Below, piece by piece: positions 9,951 through 19,676 of a stretch of 64,000 nt of DNA. The translations under genes were made by a program, and so were the position numbers. The stretch is from Malaya genurostris (taxonomy: Eukaryota > Arthropoda > Insecta > Diptera > Culicidae): the NCBI RefSeq assembly GCF_030247185.1, contig NC_080571.1, positions 64,332,172-64,396,171 of the forward strand, given 5' to 3'. The notes beneath the pieces were generated by a model, which saw only the letters and a program-made list of their open reading frames with translations, did not search any database and was not told the origin of the DNA. Each line of letters opens with the position of its first letter. The stretch's first letter is position 1.

Positions 9951-12311
9951 GTTTTAAAATTGTAGATGTGAATGTCCAAGAAAATTATTAAAAATAAATT
10001 CACGCTTTTGTTGGGACCAGATCGATTTTTTTTGTTGTTTCTAGCCTGTATCAGGCTGGTATAACAAAATTACTCGACTATATGATAATTTTCTTTGATG
10101 AAAACTTGTTTAAAGAAGTATATCGCTTTCTAGAACGATGAAGACGCTCCACAAAAACATATTCTCACATTTACCATTTACGCCCTTCCCTTGTTACTTG
10201 GCAATAACGGCGCAAGAAAAATTTTGAACGAAATTCAACCCTAACTTACCAGACTTCTTCGTCAACAAGTGAACTCAAGAAACTGACGTCCATCCAAAAA
10301 CTGAAAACACATACTCGGTGAAACAATTAAAAAGTTCCTAGAAAGATTGTATTTTTTTTCGGACCAACAATTTTAGCTACTCATAATTTTTGTTATGTTG
10401 CAGATTTGCCCTTCAAGTGTTTCGCTGACGACTCAATCTAATGAGTTTCAGCAAGAGTGGATAAACAAACAGCATGGACCGAAGAAATGAAAAATTAAGT
10501 TCAGCTTTCTTGTAAAAGTCCTGAGGCGGAATTATGCAACCAAGTCGAATCGACTTGGTTGCGTACAAGCAAAAACCTTTTTGATAAAGAATTATTCAAT
10601 ATAGCCTCTGATTTCGTGCCCACAAGCACGTTTCAAAGTACATAAATATTTAGCAAATGAAAGCTACAAAAAAGTTCGAAAAGTTTTTAAAATGAAGTAC
10701 CCCGCCGTTGAAGGACCCCTTCCATAGCCGTGAACGTGAATGTATGAGTTAACCGCGACTTGATAACGGTAATAAAGTTTTTAATTTACATTACCCGCTT
10801 GGTAATAAAGGCATAACTGATTTTCAACCTGTTTGCCACCACCACCTGCTGTTTCAGATCTACTGCTGCTATCGGCTAGGAACATATGGTGTCGAGAAGA
10901 AACAGTAGCGTCCAGTAGCTGGAATTCGCTGCTGTGAGAAAATTCCAGAAATTTTGTTTCAAAATGGTTCGAATTATATCTGAATTAAGATTTTTGTTTT
11001 TTCATCTGAGCTTTTCAGGTCTAGGAGTAGCTATGGAAATTTTCTTCAATTTGTTACTTCATATTTGTCACTGTCCAAGAAAAGAAGCTGACGGACCGGG
11101 CGGTCGTCACGGTTCCGTCGTTTAGTGTCAATGAGATGAGCATTTCAACTATCACGGTTCCGTCCTAGCGTTTCCCGAAACAAAACAAAAAAACGGTGAA
11201 GCTAATCATGGTTAATCAGCAAGCAAACGATTATTGCTGTACCTAGCGGAAAACTGTCGTGTCTACCTGCTCGGTGACTTCCTTCGAGTTCGACCGAAAC
11301 GAGAAGACAATTTTGTCCTGATCCCATAATCCACAAGAGATAATGATCAGCTGGAGTCCACTTTTCCTGAATTTTAGATCCGAGCTAACTGTGGCAATTG
11401 CTTTTGCAGAATGAACAGGAAAAAAAAAACGATTTCATTCTTCGCTGACGAGTACCTGTTCGGATGATGGTTGGGCAATAAAATTCCATTTATATGAGCT
11501 GCAGACTGAAATTTTTGTCTTTGTTTGTGGTTGATATTATTTCTTTTTTCAAGAGGTGCAAAATTCTGGCGCCGCGAAGAAAAAAGCTTCACTCGAATTC
11601 ACAGAAAATTTATATTATGTTTTGTTGATAAAGCTATTTGTTATTGTGCATCAAATGGCTTTGATTAACGACTTGAAAATTGGTCCTTACATTTTATCGT
11701 CGACTCGAACACATGAGAATTGTAACGGGGATGCACCAGCTAGTGAGTTTCATTTCACATAAATATTCTCTATGGCTCGGCAGCCCAATGAAATAAATCA
11801 TGAGACCCGTTCGAAGCACGTGTCCAGGGAATGCATATATTTGTAATATTTCACTGTTCGCTATCAGTTCGCTTCAATCATTGGTTCAACCCATTGACAG
11901 ACAATGTCAGGGCAGTCAACAAACAAACGCAAACGGCTACATTCGGTGCCATCCGTTGTCGATGTTGATGTATTGGTAAAAACCGATTAACAAAATAGTG
12001 ACCCATTCCGTACTCATATATTTAGCGGCAATCATTTACCTCGCTTGAGTTCATAGATTTTCACCCCCACCACCGCTTCGCTGACCAAACCCAGTGGACG
12101 GGAATGTTTCACGCCGCTATAATTACAGGATGTGTATTGTATAGATTGAAACGCATGTAATCCTTCAAAGATCGTGCATAATTTACGTACCATCCGCTGT
12201 CAAGATAAAATACTGCGATAAAACGAACTACAACACGACATCGTTGTCTGGTTTCCTACCAAATGTCCTATTTTAATGTTGTTATAGACAACTAAATACA
12301 AAACTTGTAAG
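9951..12311. other. 2.4 kb with no recognised gene
   Basis: Small open frames (10934-11125, 11374-11592 minus, 11556-11762) have no recognisable motif. A G+C-richer patch at about 10840-11340 could hold host exons, but I find no pair of splice sites or codon pattern that supports one. No repeat shared with the rest of the window was found. Confidence 0.35.
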
Positions 12312-12412
12312 AAAAGGGCGGGTGGGTGAAGTCAGAGACATAACTGGAGAACGTGAATACGAATAAAACTGCCCTTCTTCTTTCACACTACCGAATATTC
12401 ATAATCGTTCAT
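12312..12412 (-). repeat. Dispersed repeat copy 2 (inverted relative to 1308-1403)
   Basis: GGCGGGTGGGTGAAGTCAGA followed by GACATAACTGGAGAACGTGA and ATACGAATAAAACTG is the reverse complement of the 1308-1403 copy. It extends to TTTCACACTACCGAATATTC. Orientation is opposite to the copies at 1.3 and 31.6 kb. Confidence 0.7.
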
Positions 12413-13599
12413 CTGTACTAAAGTTTGACTTGTTGACGGTAAACATCGTCTATCAAACATATAACGCTCAACAAATGAGAGTGAAATGGAATAACAAACA
12501 ATGTTATAGGGTAACGGTACCCCCCATTCATCTCAGTTCACACGTTACCAAAAATGGGGGAGTTGGTTTTGGGTAGGTTTTGACCCAAAATTAGGTAGCG
12601 GCTGGTAAGAGTGTAGATTTGCTTCAAGGGTAAAATGAAAATAGGCACATTCCAGGGTTGTTACGATCGCGCGAATTTCGCGGATTTCGAGCGGTTTCTG
12701 TTCAGATTTTGATGCGATGGTGCGGATTTCGTACGAATTTCAAGAAACATTATTTCAGATATGTGTATCATGTGTTCGAGAAAAGTTTACAAGGAGGCGG
12801 CTCTAGCAAATGCTTTCTTTAGTAAACAAAACTTCGATTTTACTCCTAGCTCGAGTTGTAAAAATTGCTATTTCAGCAGAGATGTTTCCAGGAATTGAGC
12901 TTGAGCTTGAGCGACCACCTGTGGTTGCTACTCCGTTACTGATCGGGATTGGTTGAAATTGTACAGGGAATTTCTAGATGATCCGACCTGGGCCTGGTAA
13001 ATCATCCTTCAATGTAGATCTTCTGGTAACCTCAGAATTCATTTATCAGTACCGGCGCCGGCCAGGCCTCAACGTAGATCGTCTAAGGAATGGGAAGGGA
13101 TGTTAGTCCAACACTTGTTGTTACTGCGCACTCCACAAGTGTCATAGGAGAAGGATATTTGTTAGTATAAATTTCAGTAATGGTAGTATTCGCGTGTGAC
13201 CTAGTATGTTCCGGTTTCAAGATGCTCGGATGCACTACTAATCTCACTGACTTCCCGAAGGAACGTTTCAACGATATTCGATACTGAAGTTACGGTAAGT
13301 TTTGATTCACAGTTCTTATTCGTGAAAACTGAAAGAAAATTTGAAATACTATCACCAAACAACACATTCCACGCGCGTCTTGATTGTTTATTATTTCCGC
13401 TTTATTATTTTAATTATGTATTACAATTATTAATTTGTTATATTGATTGATCTGGGCAGCCGGCTACCGAGAAAAAACTATTAATTTATCAAACAAACAC
13501 GCGGGCGACTCTGACTCCGAGCAAAAAGAACACGTGGTACGCGCCCTAAACAACAACTCATGAAAAAAATAAATAAACTCGTATGGGTATGCTTTGTAC
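12413..13599. other. Unassigned stretch with a short internal direct repeat
   Basis: No gene was recognised. Two similar words, TTCAATGTAGATCTTCTGG (13009-13027) and CTCAACGTAGATCGTCTAAG (13068-13087), lie about 60 nt apart. The 62-codon minus-strand frame at 13083-13271 has no recognisable motif. Confidence 0.35.
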
Positions 13600-14490
13600 G
13601 ACCCGAGAAAATTTTCAGAGCAAAACTACACCACAAGTAGTACACCAGACGGCGTAGCCCTGAAGGTGGGAAGAAACAAAAAACTTTGTTTGACATAGAC
13701 AAATAAAGTACAAAATTCGAAACTCACTTCACTGTTCCACGTAAAAATCGCATCAAATGCGCACCAATTCTGAATAAATACACTTTCCACTAAGAGTTTA
13801 CGGCATTTTTATATATCGGTTTAGAAATTTAAATATGGATATATCGCAACAAATGCGAAAAACATCAAACCAAATTGCAAGCAATTTCAACAAGACTATC
13901 CTTTTAACTTTAATGGATTGTATTGCTTTGACACTTCTCATGAGTTTCTGGCTAAAAAACTTGTTAATAAAACCAATTACATTTTTGTTTTCTTTGTACT
14001 GTCTTTCAGCAATGATGGTGACAGATAAATTGAGACAAATTTTCTGATTTTAATAACAAAATTAGTTGTCAATGAGAAGTTCGTGTTGGATTGAAATATT
14101 GCTGGTTTGTGTCCAGAGTATTCGCCAACTAAACACATTCTTTAAAAACAAGAGTTTTTTCAGCAAAGTAAATTCTGAATTTCAACTAATTCAATAGTTA
14201 TTTTGGAAATTTTGTTTGTTAAAATCAACTAATTCTAAAACAGTAATACGAATTAGGCGCAGAGCTAATTTCGGTCGTTCCCTACAAGTTAAACTTAACT
14301 AAAAAATGACAGCACGTTTATTTGATGAATTCAACTAAAAAAATAGCCATTTCAACTAATATTTTGTTATTATTAAGGGAATGAGAAATAAAAATTCTAA
14401 ATTTGCAATAGTAAGATTTTTTTAGTTGTATCAAGAAATAACTAACTAAAATCAGAAAATCAACTAACTTTTTCGGTCTTTGAGTGTGAA
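13600..14490. mobile_element. Non-autonomous inverted-repeat element, copy 1 (chimeric)
   Basis: From about 13600 to 14285 the sequence is a copy of the elements at 41235-42452 and 54052-55114. It shares ACAAGTAGTACACC, TCATGAGTTTCTGGCTAAAA, GTGTCCAGAGTATTCGCCAA and GAGCTAATTTCGGTCGTTCC. Beyond 14285 it continues with the reverse complement of the family's opposite end (TGACAGCACG, CAACTAAAAAAATAGCCATT, AATCAGAAAATCAACTAACT, TTTCGGTCTTTGAGTGTG). Copy 1 is therefore two oppositely oriented partial elements or a rearranged one. No transposase is encoded. The ORF at 13835-14047 is not conserved between copies. Confidence 0.75.
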
Positions 14491-14680
14491 TATAACGAGC
14501 CCATTGCTAGCACGTGCCGCATATTTAACAAATGTTTCAATTCTTTCGACTTCCATTTATCACGTGATGTTATCATGAAATCGTTCCTAATGTTATTGTT
14601 TCATTGAATGTAGTTACTATAGAAGCACTAGATTTAAGTAAATCAATCATTTGGATGATTTTAATCTGTTGATGCAAAAG

Positions 14681-14980
14681 ATGAGGAAATTTTACGCCTC
14701 CCGGAAAGCAAGTTTGACCGGAACTAAGTCCAGTGCCCGTTTCCCTGCTCCAAATAAAAGAATAAAATATGACAAGGAGAAGAGAAACATTCTCAGAAAA
14801 CGAAAGCTAAACAGGAGGCGATAAATAATTGAAACTGAAATTAAAAAAATTAAATCAGATTATCCTGATGTGGTCTACCTTCAAATTATCGAGATGGAAA
14901 AGCTTGCCGAGCAAGATGTTGGAGCAAAAAATGTCTTTGCTGAAATCTGTTTAACTTCTTTCAAATTCACAAAATTGTAA
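14681..14980 (+). pseudogene. Small basic ORF interrupted by one stop, unknown function
   Basis: ATG at 14681 opens 47 codons with a very basic run (NKRIKYDKEKRNILRKRKLN) to TAA at 14822-14824. The same frame then continues for 51 codons (...SDYPDVVYLQIIEMEKLAEQ...) to TAA at 14978-14980. An otherwise open frame of about 100 codons in AT-rich DNA, with lysine/arginine-rich content and a helical-looking second half, suggests a decayed coding segment, perhaps from a mobile element. I do not recognise it. It may equally be chance. Confidence 0.35.
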
Positions 14981-15098
14981 GCAATTTTCTTTCCACTGTA
15001 ACATTTTCCGTACAACATAGAGTATATATTAACTAAGGACATCGACAAAGATGAAGAATAAAAATGGAATTACGTAATTGCTTGTGGAGTCACTTCCT

Positions 15099-15378
15099 AT
15101 GAATCTGCAAGCTGTTCTTGCGTTTGGCTCGGATCTTCATCGAGTAGTGCCTCCAACTGTTGTCGTCGATTTTTTTGTGGTTGTCCAGAGCAAGGTCTCA
15201 ATTTTAAAAATTTGAATTTGAAACGTTGAAACCATTCCCTACATGATTTATCAGTTGGAGCATGATCACCATAAACATCCATAACCATTTGATGCGCTTC
15301 AGCAGCACTTTTTGTCCAATTAAAACAGAAAACTAGAACTTCTCGCAAATGCTGCTTAGTTAACACAAAATTGCTCAT
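15099..15378 (-). pseudogene. Mariner transposase N-terminal fragment
   Basis: Read on the minus strand, the frame begins MSNFVLTKQHLREVLVFCFN and continues with SAAEAHQMVMDVYGDHAP, KSCREWFQRFKFKF and EALLDEDPSQTQEQLADS. This is the helix-turn-helix DNA-binding region of a mariner transposase with the linker that follows it. The catalytic DD34D domain is absent, so this is a truncated remnant. It differs in sequence from the mariner at 8.7-9.9 kb and represents another lineage. Confidence 0.85.
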
Positions 15379-15405
15379 AATTAACACAGTGAAAAACAAG
15401 ATTTT

Positions 15406-15470
15406 TGCCTTTCTAATATAGATAGATTATACAATCACTGTGAGAACCTTCAGTACGACTAACTGAGCAA
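15406..15470 (-). repeat. Dispersed repeat, 3' end, displaced by the R1-clade LINE
   Basis: CCTTTCTAATATAGATAGAT, TTATACAATCACTGTGAGAA and GACTAACTGAGCAAG match the reverse complement of the tail of the family (compare 29262-29350, which ends TGATTGCATAACCTTTCTAT and ATGAGAAAGG). It leads straight into the GT run at 15471. The rest of the same repeat resumes at 21861 on the far side of the LINE. Confidence 0.75.
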
Positions 15471-15489
15471 GTGTGTGTGTGCGTGTGTG

Positions 15490-15504
<15 letters not shown>
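15471..15504. repeat. (GT)n microsatellite at the LINE 3' flank
   Basis: About 17 GT units with one C interruption at 15482. On the minus strand this is a CA run immediately after the LINE poly(A). Confidence 0.95.
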
Positions 15505-15539
<35 letters not shown>

Positions 15540-15706
15540 GGTGAAATACCTACTTATGTACTTTCCCAGTTCACGCGCTCAGTAGTTGTCAAGCTACCGC
15601 TATTGTGAACCAGCGAGTGGGACTGGCTGAACCTTACCCACTAAAACACCTTGGACATCTTGCCTTGATCCCCCCGGAACTAAGCTAAGCTCAATACTTC
15701 GGGGGA

Positions 15707-15813
15707 GGCTGTGCTCATGCACTTCTTCGTTTGGGAGAAAATGAGCTCCTGCTCTCTATATACATCTCGGCTGTGCTCATGCACTTCTTCGTTTGGGAGA
15801 AAATGAGCTCCTG
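15707..15813. repeat. 45-nt direct duplication, period 62, in the LINE 3' UTR
   Basis: The segment starting GGCTGTGCTCATGCACTTCT and ending GAAAATGAGCTCCTG occurs identically at 15707-15751 and 15769-15813, separated by 17 nt. Confidence 0.95.
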
Positions 15814-15854
15814 AGTTTCTATCTTTATCCCTACGTCGCGCCGCACTACTCAAC

Positions 15855-16600
15855 TGATCCCCGACGATGGATCTAGCCTACACCGACTGAGAGTTTCCCC
15901 TTTTACGCCACGCGGGACACCCGAAGGAGTGCCGAGGTCTGCTCTGCGATTCCGGTTGGAGCATGGCGTCCGGTTCGCTGATGCCCCGACGACTCGAATC
16001 GGTGTTGTGGCGTCTGCTCGACTAGTCCCCGGTGATGGATCTAGCCTACACCGACAGAGAGTTCCCCGACGATGGAAGTTCTCCCGAAACCGACGTTTTC
16101 GATACCCGTCTACGGCCCGACCGTAAGGATGCCTGGGTCGATCCAGTGATGCCGGTTGGAGGATGGCTTCCGGTTCACTGGTGCCCCGACTATCTGAACG
16201 GTGCTACGCCACGATCTACTCGTCTAGTCCCCGATGAAAGATCTAGACTACACCGACGGAGAGTTCCCCGGCGAAAGAGGCTCTCCCGACACCGAGTACC
16301 CTGTTGCACCGCTCGGGACACACGAGAGAGTGCCGAGGTCGGTCCAGCGATTCCAGTTGGAGCATAGCTTCTGGTTGGCTGGCGCCCCGACGACACAAGT
16401 CGGTGTTGTGGTGGCTACTCGACTAGTCCCCGCCGAAGGATCTAGCCTACCGCGACAGAGAGTTTCCCGACGCTGGAAGTTCTCTCGAAACCGACGTTCC
16501 GAAACCGGTTTACGACGAGCCTACTCAACTAGCCCACGGTGGTAGGTCTAGCCTACCCGACGGAGAGTTTCCCGGCGAAGAAACCTGTCCAGAAAACCGA
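15855..16600. repeat. Degenerate tandem units of about 110-210 nt in the LINE 3' UTR
   Basis: The plus-strand cassette ACTAGTCCCCG (or variant), then GGATCTAGCCTACACCGAC and GAGAGTTCCCC recurs with starts near 15850, 16018, 16209, 16418 and 16526. Some units also share CGATTCCGGTTGGAGCATGG and GCCCCGACGAC blocks. Spacing varies, so the units have diverged or lost segments. Such repeats may be structured RNA recognised by the element's own reverse transcriptase; that is inference. Confidence 0.85.
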
Positions 16601-16670
16601 GCCACATTCCACACGCTTCGTCCGTCTTCTTAGGGTGCCGAAAACAGTCCGGCATTTTTCGTCTTTGGAC

Positions 16671-19600
16671 CTAGGTCATTTGACGCTGCTCTTCTCGCCA
16701 ACTCCTCTGCAGTGTGGAAATAATCTGAACAACTGTCCGGTTCACCGCGTTCCATTTTCCTTCGTCACTGCACATCCTTTGAACGATGTTCTCCACACTG
16801 ACATCGGCGCCAACGATGGCAGTCATTTCGCTACGCGGTTGGATAAACCGTGGACAGCTGAATATTACGTGCTCCGGCGTTTCTTCTGTTTCCTGGCACT
16901 CAACACACAACGGCGACCTTGCGTGGCCAAATCTGTGCAAATATTGCTTAAAACAGCCATGTCCAGACAGGAATTGCGTCAGTTGAAAGTTTACCTCGCC
17001 GTGCACTCGGGTTGTCCAAACCGACAGGTTAGGAATTAATCGATGCGTCCACCTTCCCTTCTCCGCGTTGTCCCACTGCTGTTGCCATTTAGTGAGCGTA
17101 TTGGCTCTCTCTCTGCTCCGGGCTCTTCCTGTGCCTTGATCCCTGTAGCATAGGCTATCCTCTTCCAGTAGCAGACAGATGGGGATCATTCCGGCTATCA
17201 CGTGCACAGCGTCTGACGATATTGTTCGGTACGAACTTGTCACGCGCATTGCCATCAGTCTGAAAGTGCGGTTCAACTGGGCTCGGTTCCTTGCTGTTGT
17301 CAATGCCATCGACCACGCTGGAGCTGCGTATCGTACGATCGATGATGACACGCTCGCCAGTAACCTCCTCTTGCTACTGACAATCGCGGAATTATTGGGC
17401 ATAATCCGAGATAACGCCAATATCACCTTCATTGCCTTCTTGCATATGTAGTCAACGTGACTATTAAAGTTCAGTCGATCGTCCAGTATAGCGCCCAGAT
17501 GCTTGACCTCACGCTTCGAATTGATGATGCATTCACCGACCGAGATGCTCGCATGTTGCACCGCCTTTCGGTTGCTGATGATGACCATTTCAGTCTTTTC
17601 ATGTGCCAGCACAAGCTTCTTTTCCCGCATCCAATTCTCAACGACGTCTACTGCCTCCATGGCGAGAACCTCCACCTCTTCTCGAGACTCGCCGATTACT
17701 AGGAGCGCCACATCATCCGCAAAGCCGACAATCCTAACTCCCCTGGGCAGATTTAGCTTCAGCACTTCGTCGTACATAATGTTCCACAACGTGGGACCCA
17801 GTATGGATCCCTGTGGAACGCCAGCCGTGACAGACATATTTACGTATCCGGCGTCTGTCTCGTATATCAGCGTCCGGTTCTGAAAATAACTTTTCAGAAT
17901 CTGACATAGGTACTCTGGTATCCTCAACCTGTGCAGAGAGTCGGCTATTTCTACCCAGCTGGCACTGTTGAAAGCGTTTTTCACGTCCAATGTGACCACC
18001 GCACAGTAGCGGTTTCCCCTTTTCTGCTGCTTCTGGGCCTTTTCCATGGTTTCCATGACCACTCGTATGGCTTCTACAGTGGACCTGCCTTTCCGGAATC
18101 CGAACTGCATGTTCGACAGACCGTTCTCGCTCTCAGTGTACTTCGTGAGCCTGTTAAGGATCACTCTCTCCAGCAGTTTTCCGACTGTGTCCAACAAGCA
18201 TATAGGCCTATATGCTGACGGATCGCCGGGTGGTTTGCCTGGCTTTGGTAGCAGCACCAGCTTCTGCCGCTTCCAGATGTCAGGGAAACTACCATCCTCC
18301 ATGCATTTTTGGAATGTAGTCCTGAACATGTCTGGATTCTCCAGAATCGCAGCTTTAAGGGTCACATTTGGAACCCCCTCCGGGCCTGGAGCCTTCTTCA
18401 CCGGTAAGGCTTTCGCTACAGCAATCAGCTCCTCGTTTGATACTCGGATTTCGTCGCCGCGGACATCCTGTACGTCGTACAGTACTGGCGGCCATATCGT
18501 AGGCTCATGCTTCGGGAACAGGGTCTCGATAATAGTTTTCATCCTTTCCGGGCACCTATCCGGTGGAACTGCTGGACCTTTCATCTTTGCCATGGCCATC
18601 TTATAGGCATTACCCCACGGATTCTCGTTGGCGTTGTTGTTCAGCTCTTCTAAACACTCTTTCTTGCTGAGCCTGATTGCCTTGTTGAGTGCGGCTCTTG
18701 CTATTCTATAGGGCAACCTTCTTTCCTCCCTTTCGCCGCTGTTTCTAGCTCTCTGCATCCTTCTCCTGGCATGTAGACAACGTGTCCGCAGGTCAGCGAT
18801 CGTCGAATTCCACCAGTACGCCGGACGTCGCCCATTTCTGGGTTTTCCCATTCTAGGCATGGTTGCATCACACGCACGTGATAGTGTTGCAGTCAGCTCT
18901 TCCGCGCTGAGGTTTATTGTGTTGCGCTCGAGCCTCAGTGCTTCCACAATTACGTCCTTGTTAAAGTTCGCTGTTTTCCACTTTCGCTCACCAAACTGCG
19001 TTCTGCTTGATTCCACCTGCGAGTCGCGTCCAACACAATACCGGATCGCTTGGTGATCGCTGTGGGTGTATTCTTCGCACACTCTCCAGCGCATGCCCCT
19101 TATCATACCCGGGCTGCAGAAAGTGACATCTATGATGGACTCTCTACCATCCTTACGGTAGGTGGTAGTGGTACCGTCGTTGGCAAGATCTACGTTCAGC
19201 TTAGCTAGGGCCTCCAGAAGACTGCTTCCCCTTGAGTTCGTGAGGCGGCTGCCCCATTCGACCGCCCAGGCATTGAAGTCACCAGCTACTACTACTGGTT
19301 TTCGGTCGGTTAGCTCTTCCGTTAGTTTGTCCAACATCCGGTTGAACTGTTCGATCGTCCATCGTGGAGGTGCATAATAACTACATATAAAGACTCCGTT
19401 GATTTTGGCTATAACAAACCCTTCATCTGCGCAGTGCACCACTTCTTGAATGGGGTATTTTCCCACTGCCCATATCGCTGCTGTTTTGGCTCCGTCTGAT
19501 GTCCAGTTTCCATCTCCGGGTGGAATTTGGTATGGCTCCGAAATTATCGCAACATCGCATCTATGTTCCGCAACAGATTGCCGCAGAAGATGTTGTGCCG

Positions 19601-19676
19601 TATCACAGTGGTTGAGGTTAATTTGCACTACCTCCACTGGGACTTCGTTGCACTCGCTCGTTTGAAGGCCGGGCAT
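16671..19676 (-). CDS. R1-clade LINE ORF2: endonuclease and reverse transcriptase
   Basis: An intact frame of 1001 codons. The N-terminal APE-type endonuclease has QINLNHC (about 18-24), SEP at 46-48, GDFNAW (132-137) and SDH (206-208). The reverse transcriptase shows FRKGRSTVEAI, LDVKNAFNS with the first catalytic Asp at 564, GVPQGSILGP and FADD at 652-655. The C-terminal CCHC is CVECQETEETPEHVIFSC near 919-936. There is no RNase H, as expected for R1. The product would nick the target and copy its own RNA there. The start chosen is the first ATG, 48 nt inside the end of ORF1, an overlap usual in this clade. All catalytic residues are present, so the protein could be active. Confidence 0.93.
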   Translation of the reverse strand: MPGLQTSECNEVPVEVVQINLNHCDTAQHLLRQSVAEHRCDVAIISEPYQIPPGDGNWTSDGAKTAAIWAVGKYPIQEVVHCADEGFVIAKINGVFICSYYAPPRWTIEQFNRMLDKLTEELTDRKPVVVAGDFNAWAVEWGSRLTNSRGSSLLEALAKLNVDLANDGTTTTYRKDGRESIIDVTFCSPGMIRGMRWRVCEEYTHSDHQAIRYCVGRDSQVESSRTQFGERKWKTANFNKDVIVEALRLERNTINLSAEELTATLSRACDATMPRMGKPRNGRRPAYWWNSTIADLRTRCLHARRRMQRARNSGEREERRLPYRIARAALNKAIRLSKKECLEELNNNANENPWGNAYKMAMAKMKGPAVPPDRCPERMKTIIETLFPKHEPTIWPPVLYDVQDVRGDEIRVSNEELIAVAKALPVKKAPGPEGVPNVTLKAAILENPDMFRTTFQKCMEDGSFPDIWKRQKLVLLPKPGKPPGDPSAYRPICLLDTVGKLLERVILNRLTKYTESENGLSNMQFGFRKGRSTVEAIRVVMETMEKAQKQQKRGNRYCAVVTLDVKNAFNSASWVEIADSLHRLRIPEYLCQILKSYFQNRTLIYETDAGYVNMSVTAGVPQGSILGPTLWNIMYDEVLKLNLPRGVRIVGFADDVALLVIGESREEVEVLAMEAVDVVENWMREKKLVLAHEKTEMVIISNRKAVQHASISVGECIINSKREVKHLGAILDDRLNFNSHVDYICKKAMKVILALSRIMPNNSAIVSSKRRLLASVSSSIVRYAAPAWSMALTTARNRAQLNRTFRLMAMRVTSSYRTISSDAVHVIAGMIPICLLLEEDSLCYRDQGTGRARSRERANTLTKWQQQWDNAEKGRWTHRLIPNLSVWTTRVHGEVNFQLTQFLSGHGCFKQYLHRFGHARSPLCVECQETEETPEHVIFSCPRFIQPRSEMTAIVGADVSVENIVQRMCSDEGKWNAVNRTVVQIISTLQRSWREEQRQMT

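Larger units (their letters stand above)
15536..16670 (-). other. 3' UTR of the R1-clade LINE
   Basis: G+C-rich non-coding tail between the ORF2 stop and the poly(A). It holds a 45-nt duplication and a family of degenerate tandem units described separately. The many open frames on the plus strand here (15929-16126, 16032-16367, 16234-16545) follow the repeat and the high G+C content, and are not genes. Confidence 0.75.

Noticed and set aside
13835..14047. 70-codon frame as a conserved small protein because a similar one occurs at 54683-54865
   Set aside because: The similarity is due to DNA-level conservation of the non-autonomous element. The frames end at different places, and copy 2 does not keep the frame.
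15929..16545. Overlapping plus-strand frames in G+C-rich DNA
   Set aside because: They follow the tandem cassettes of the LINE 3' UTR.
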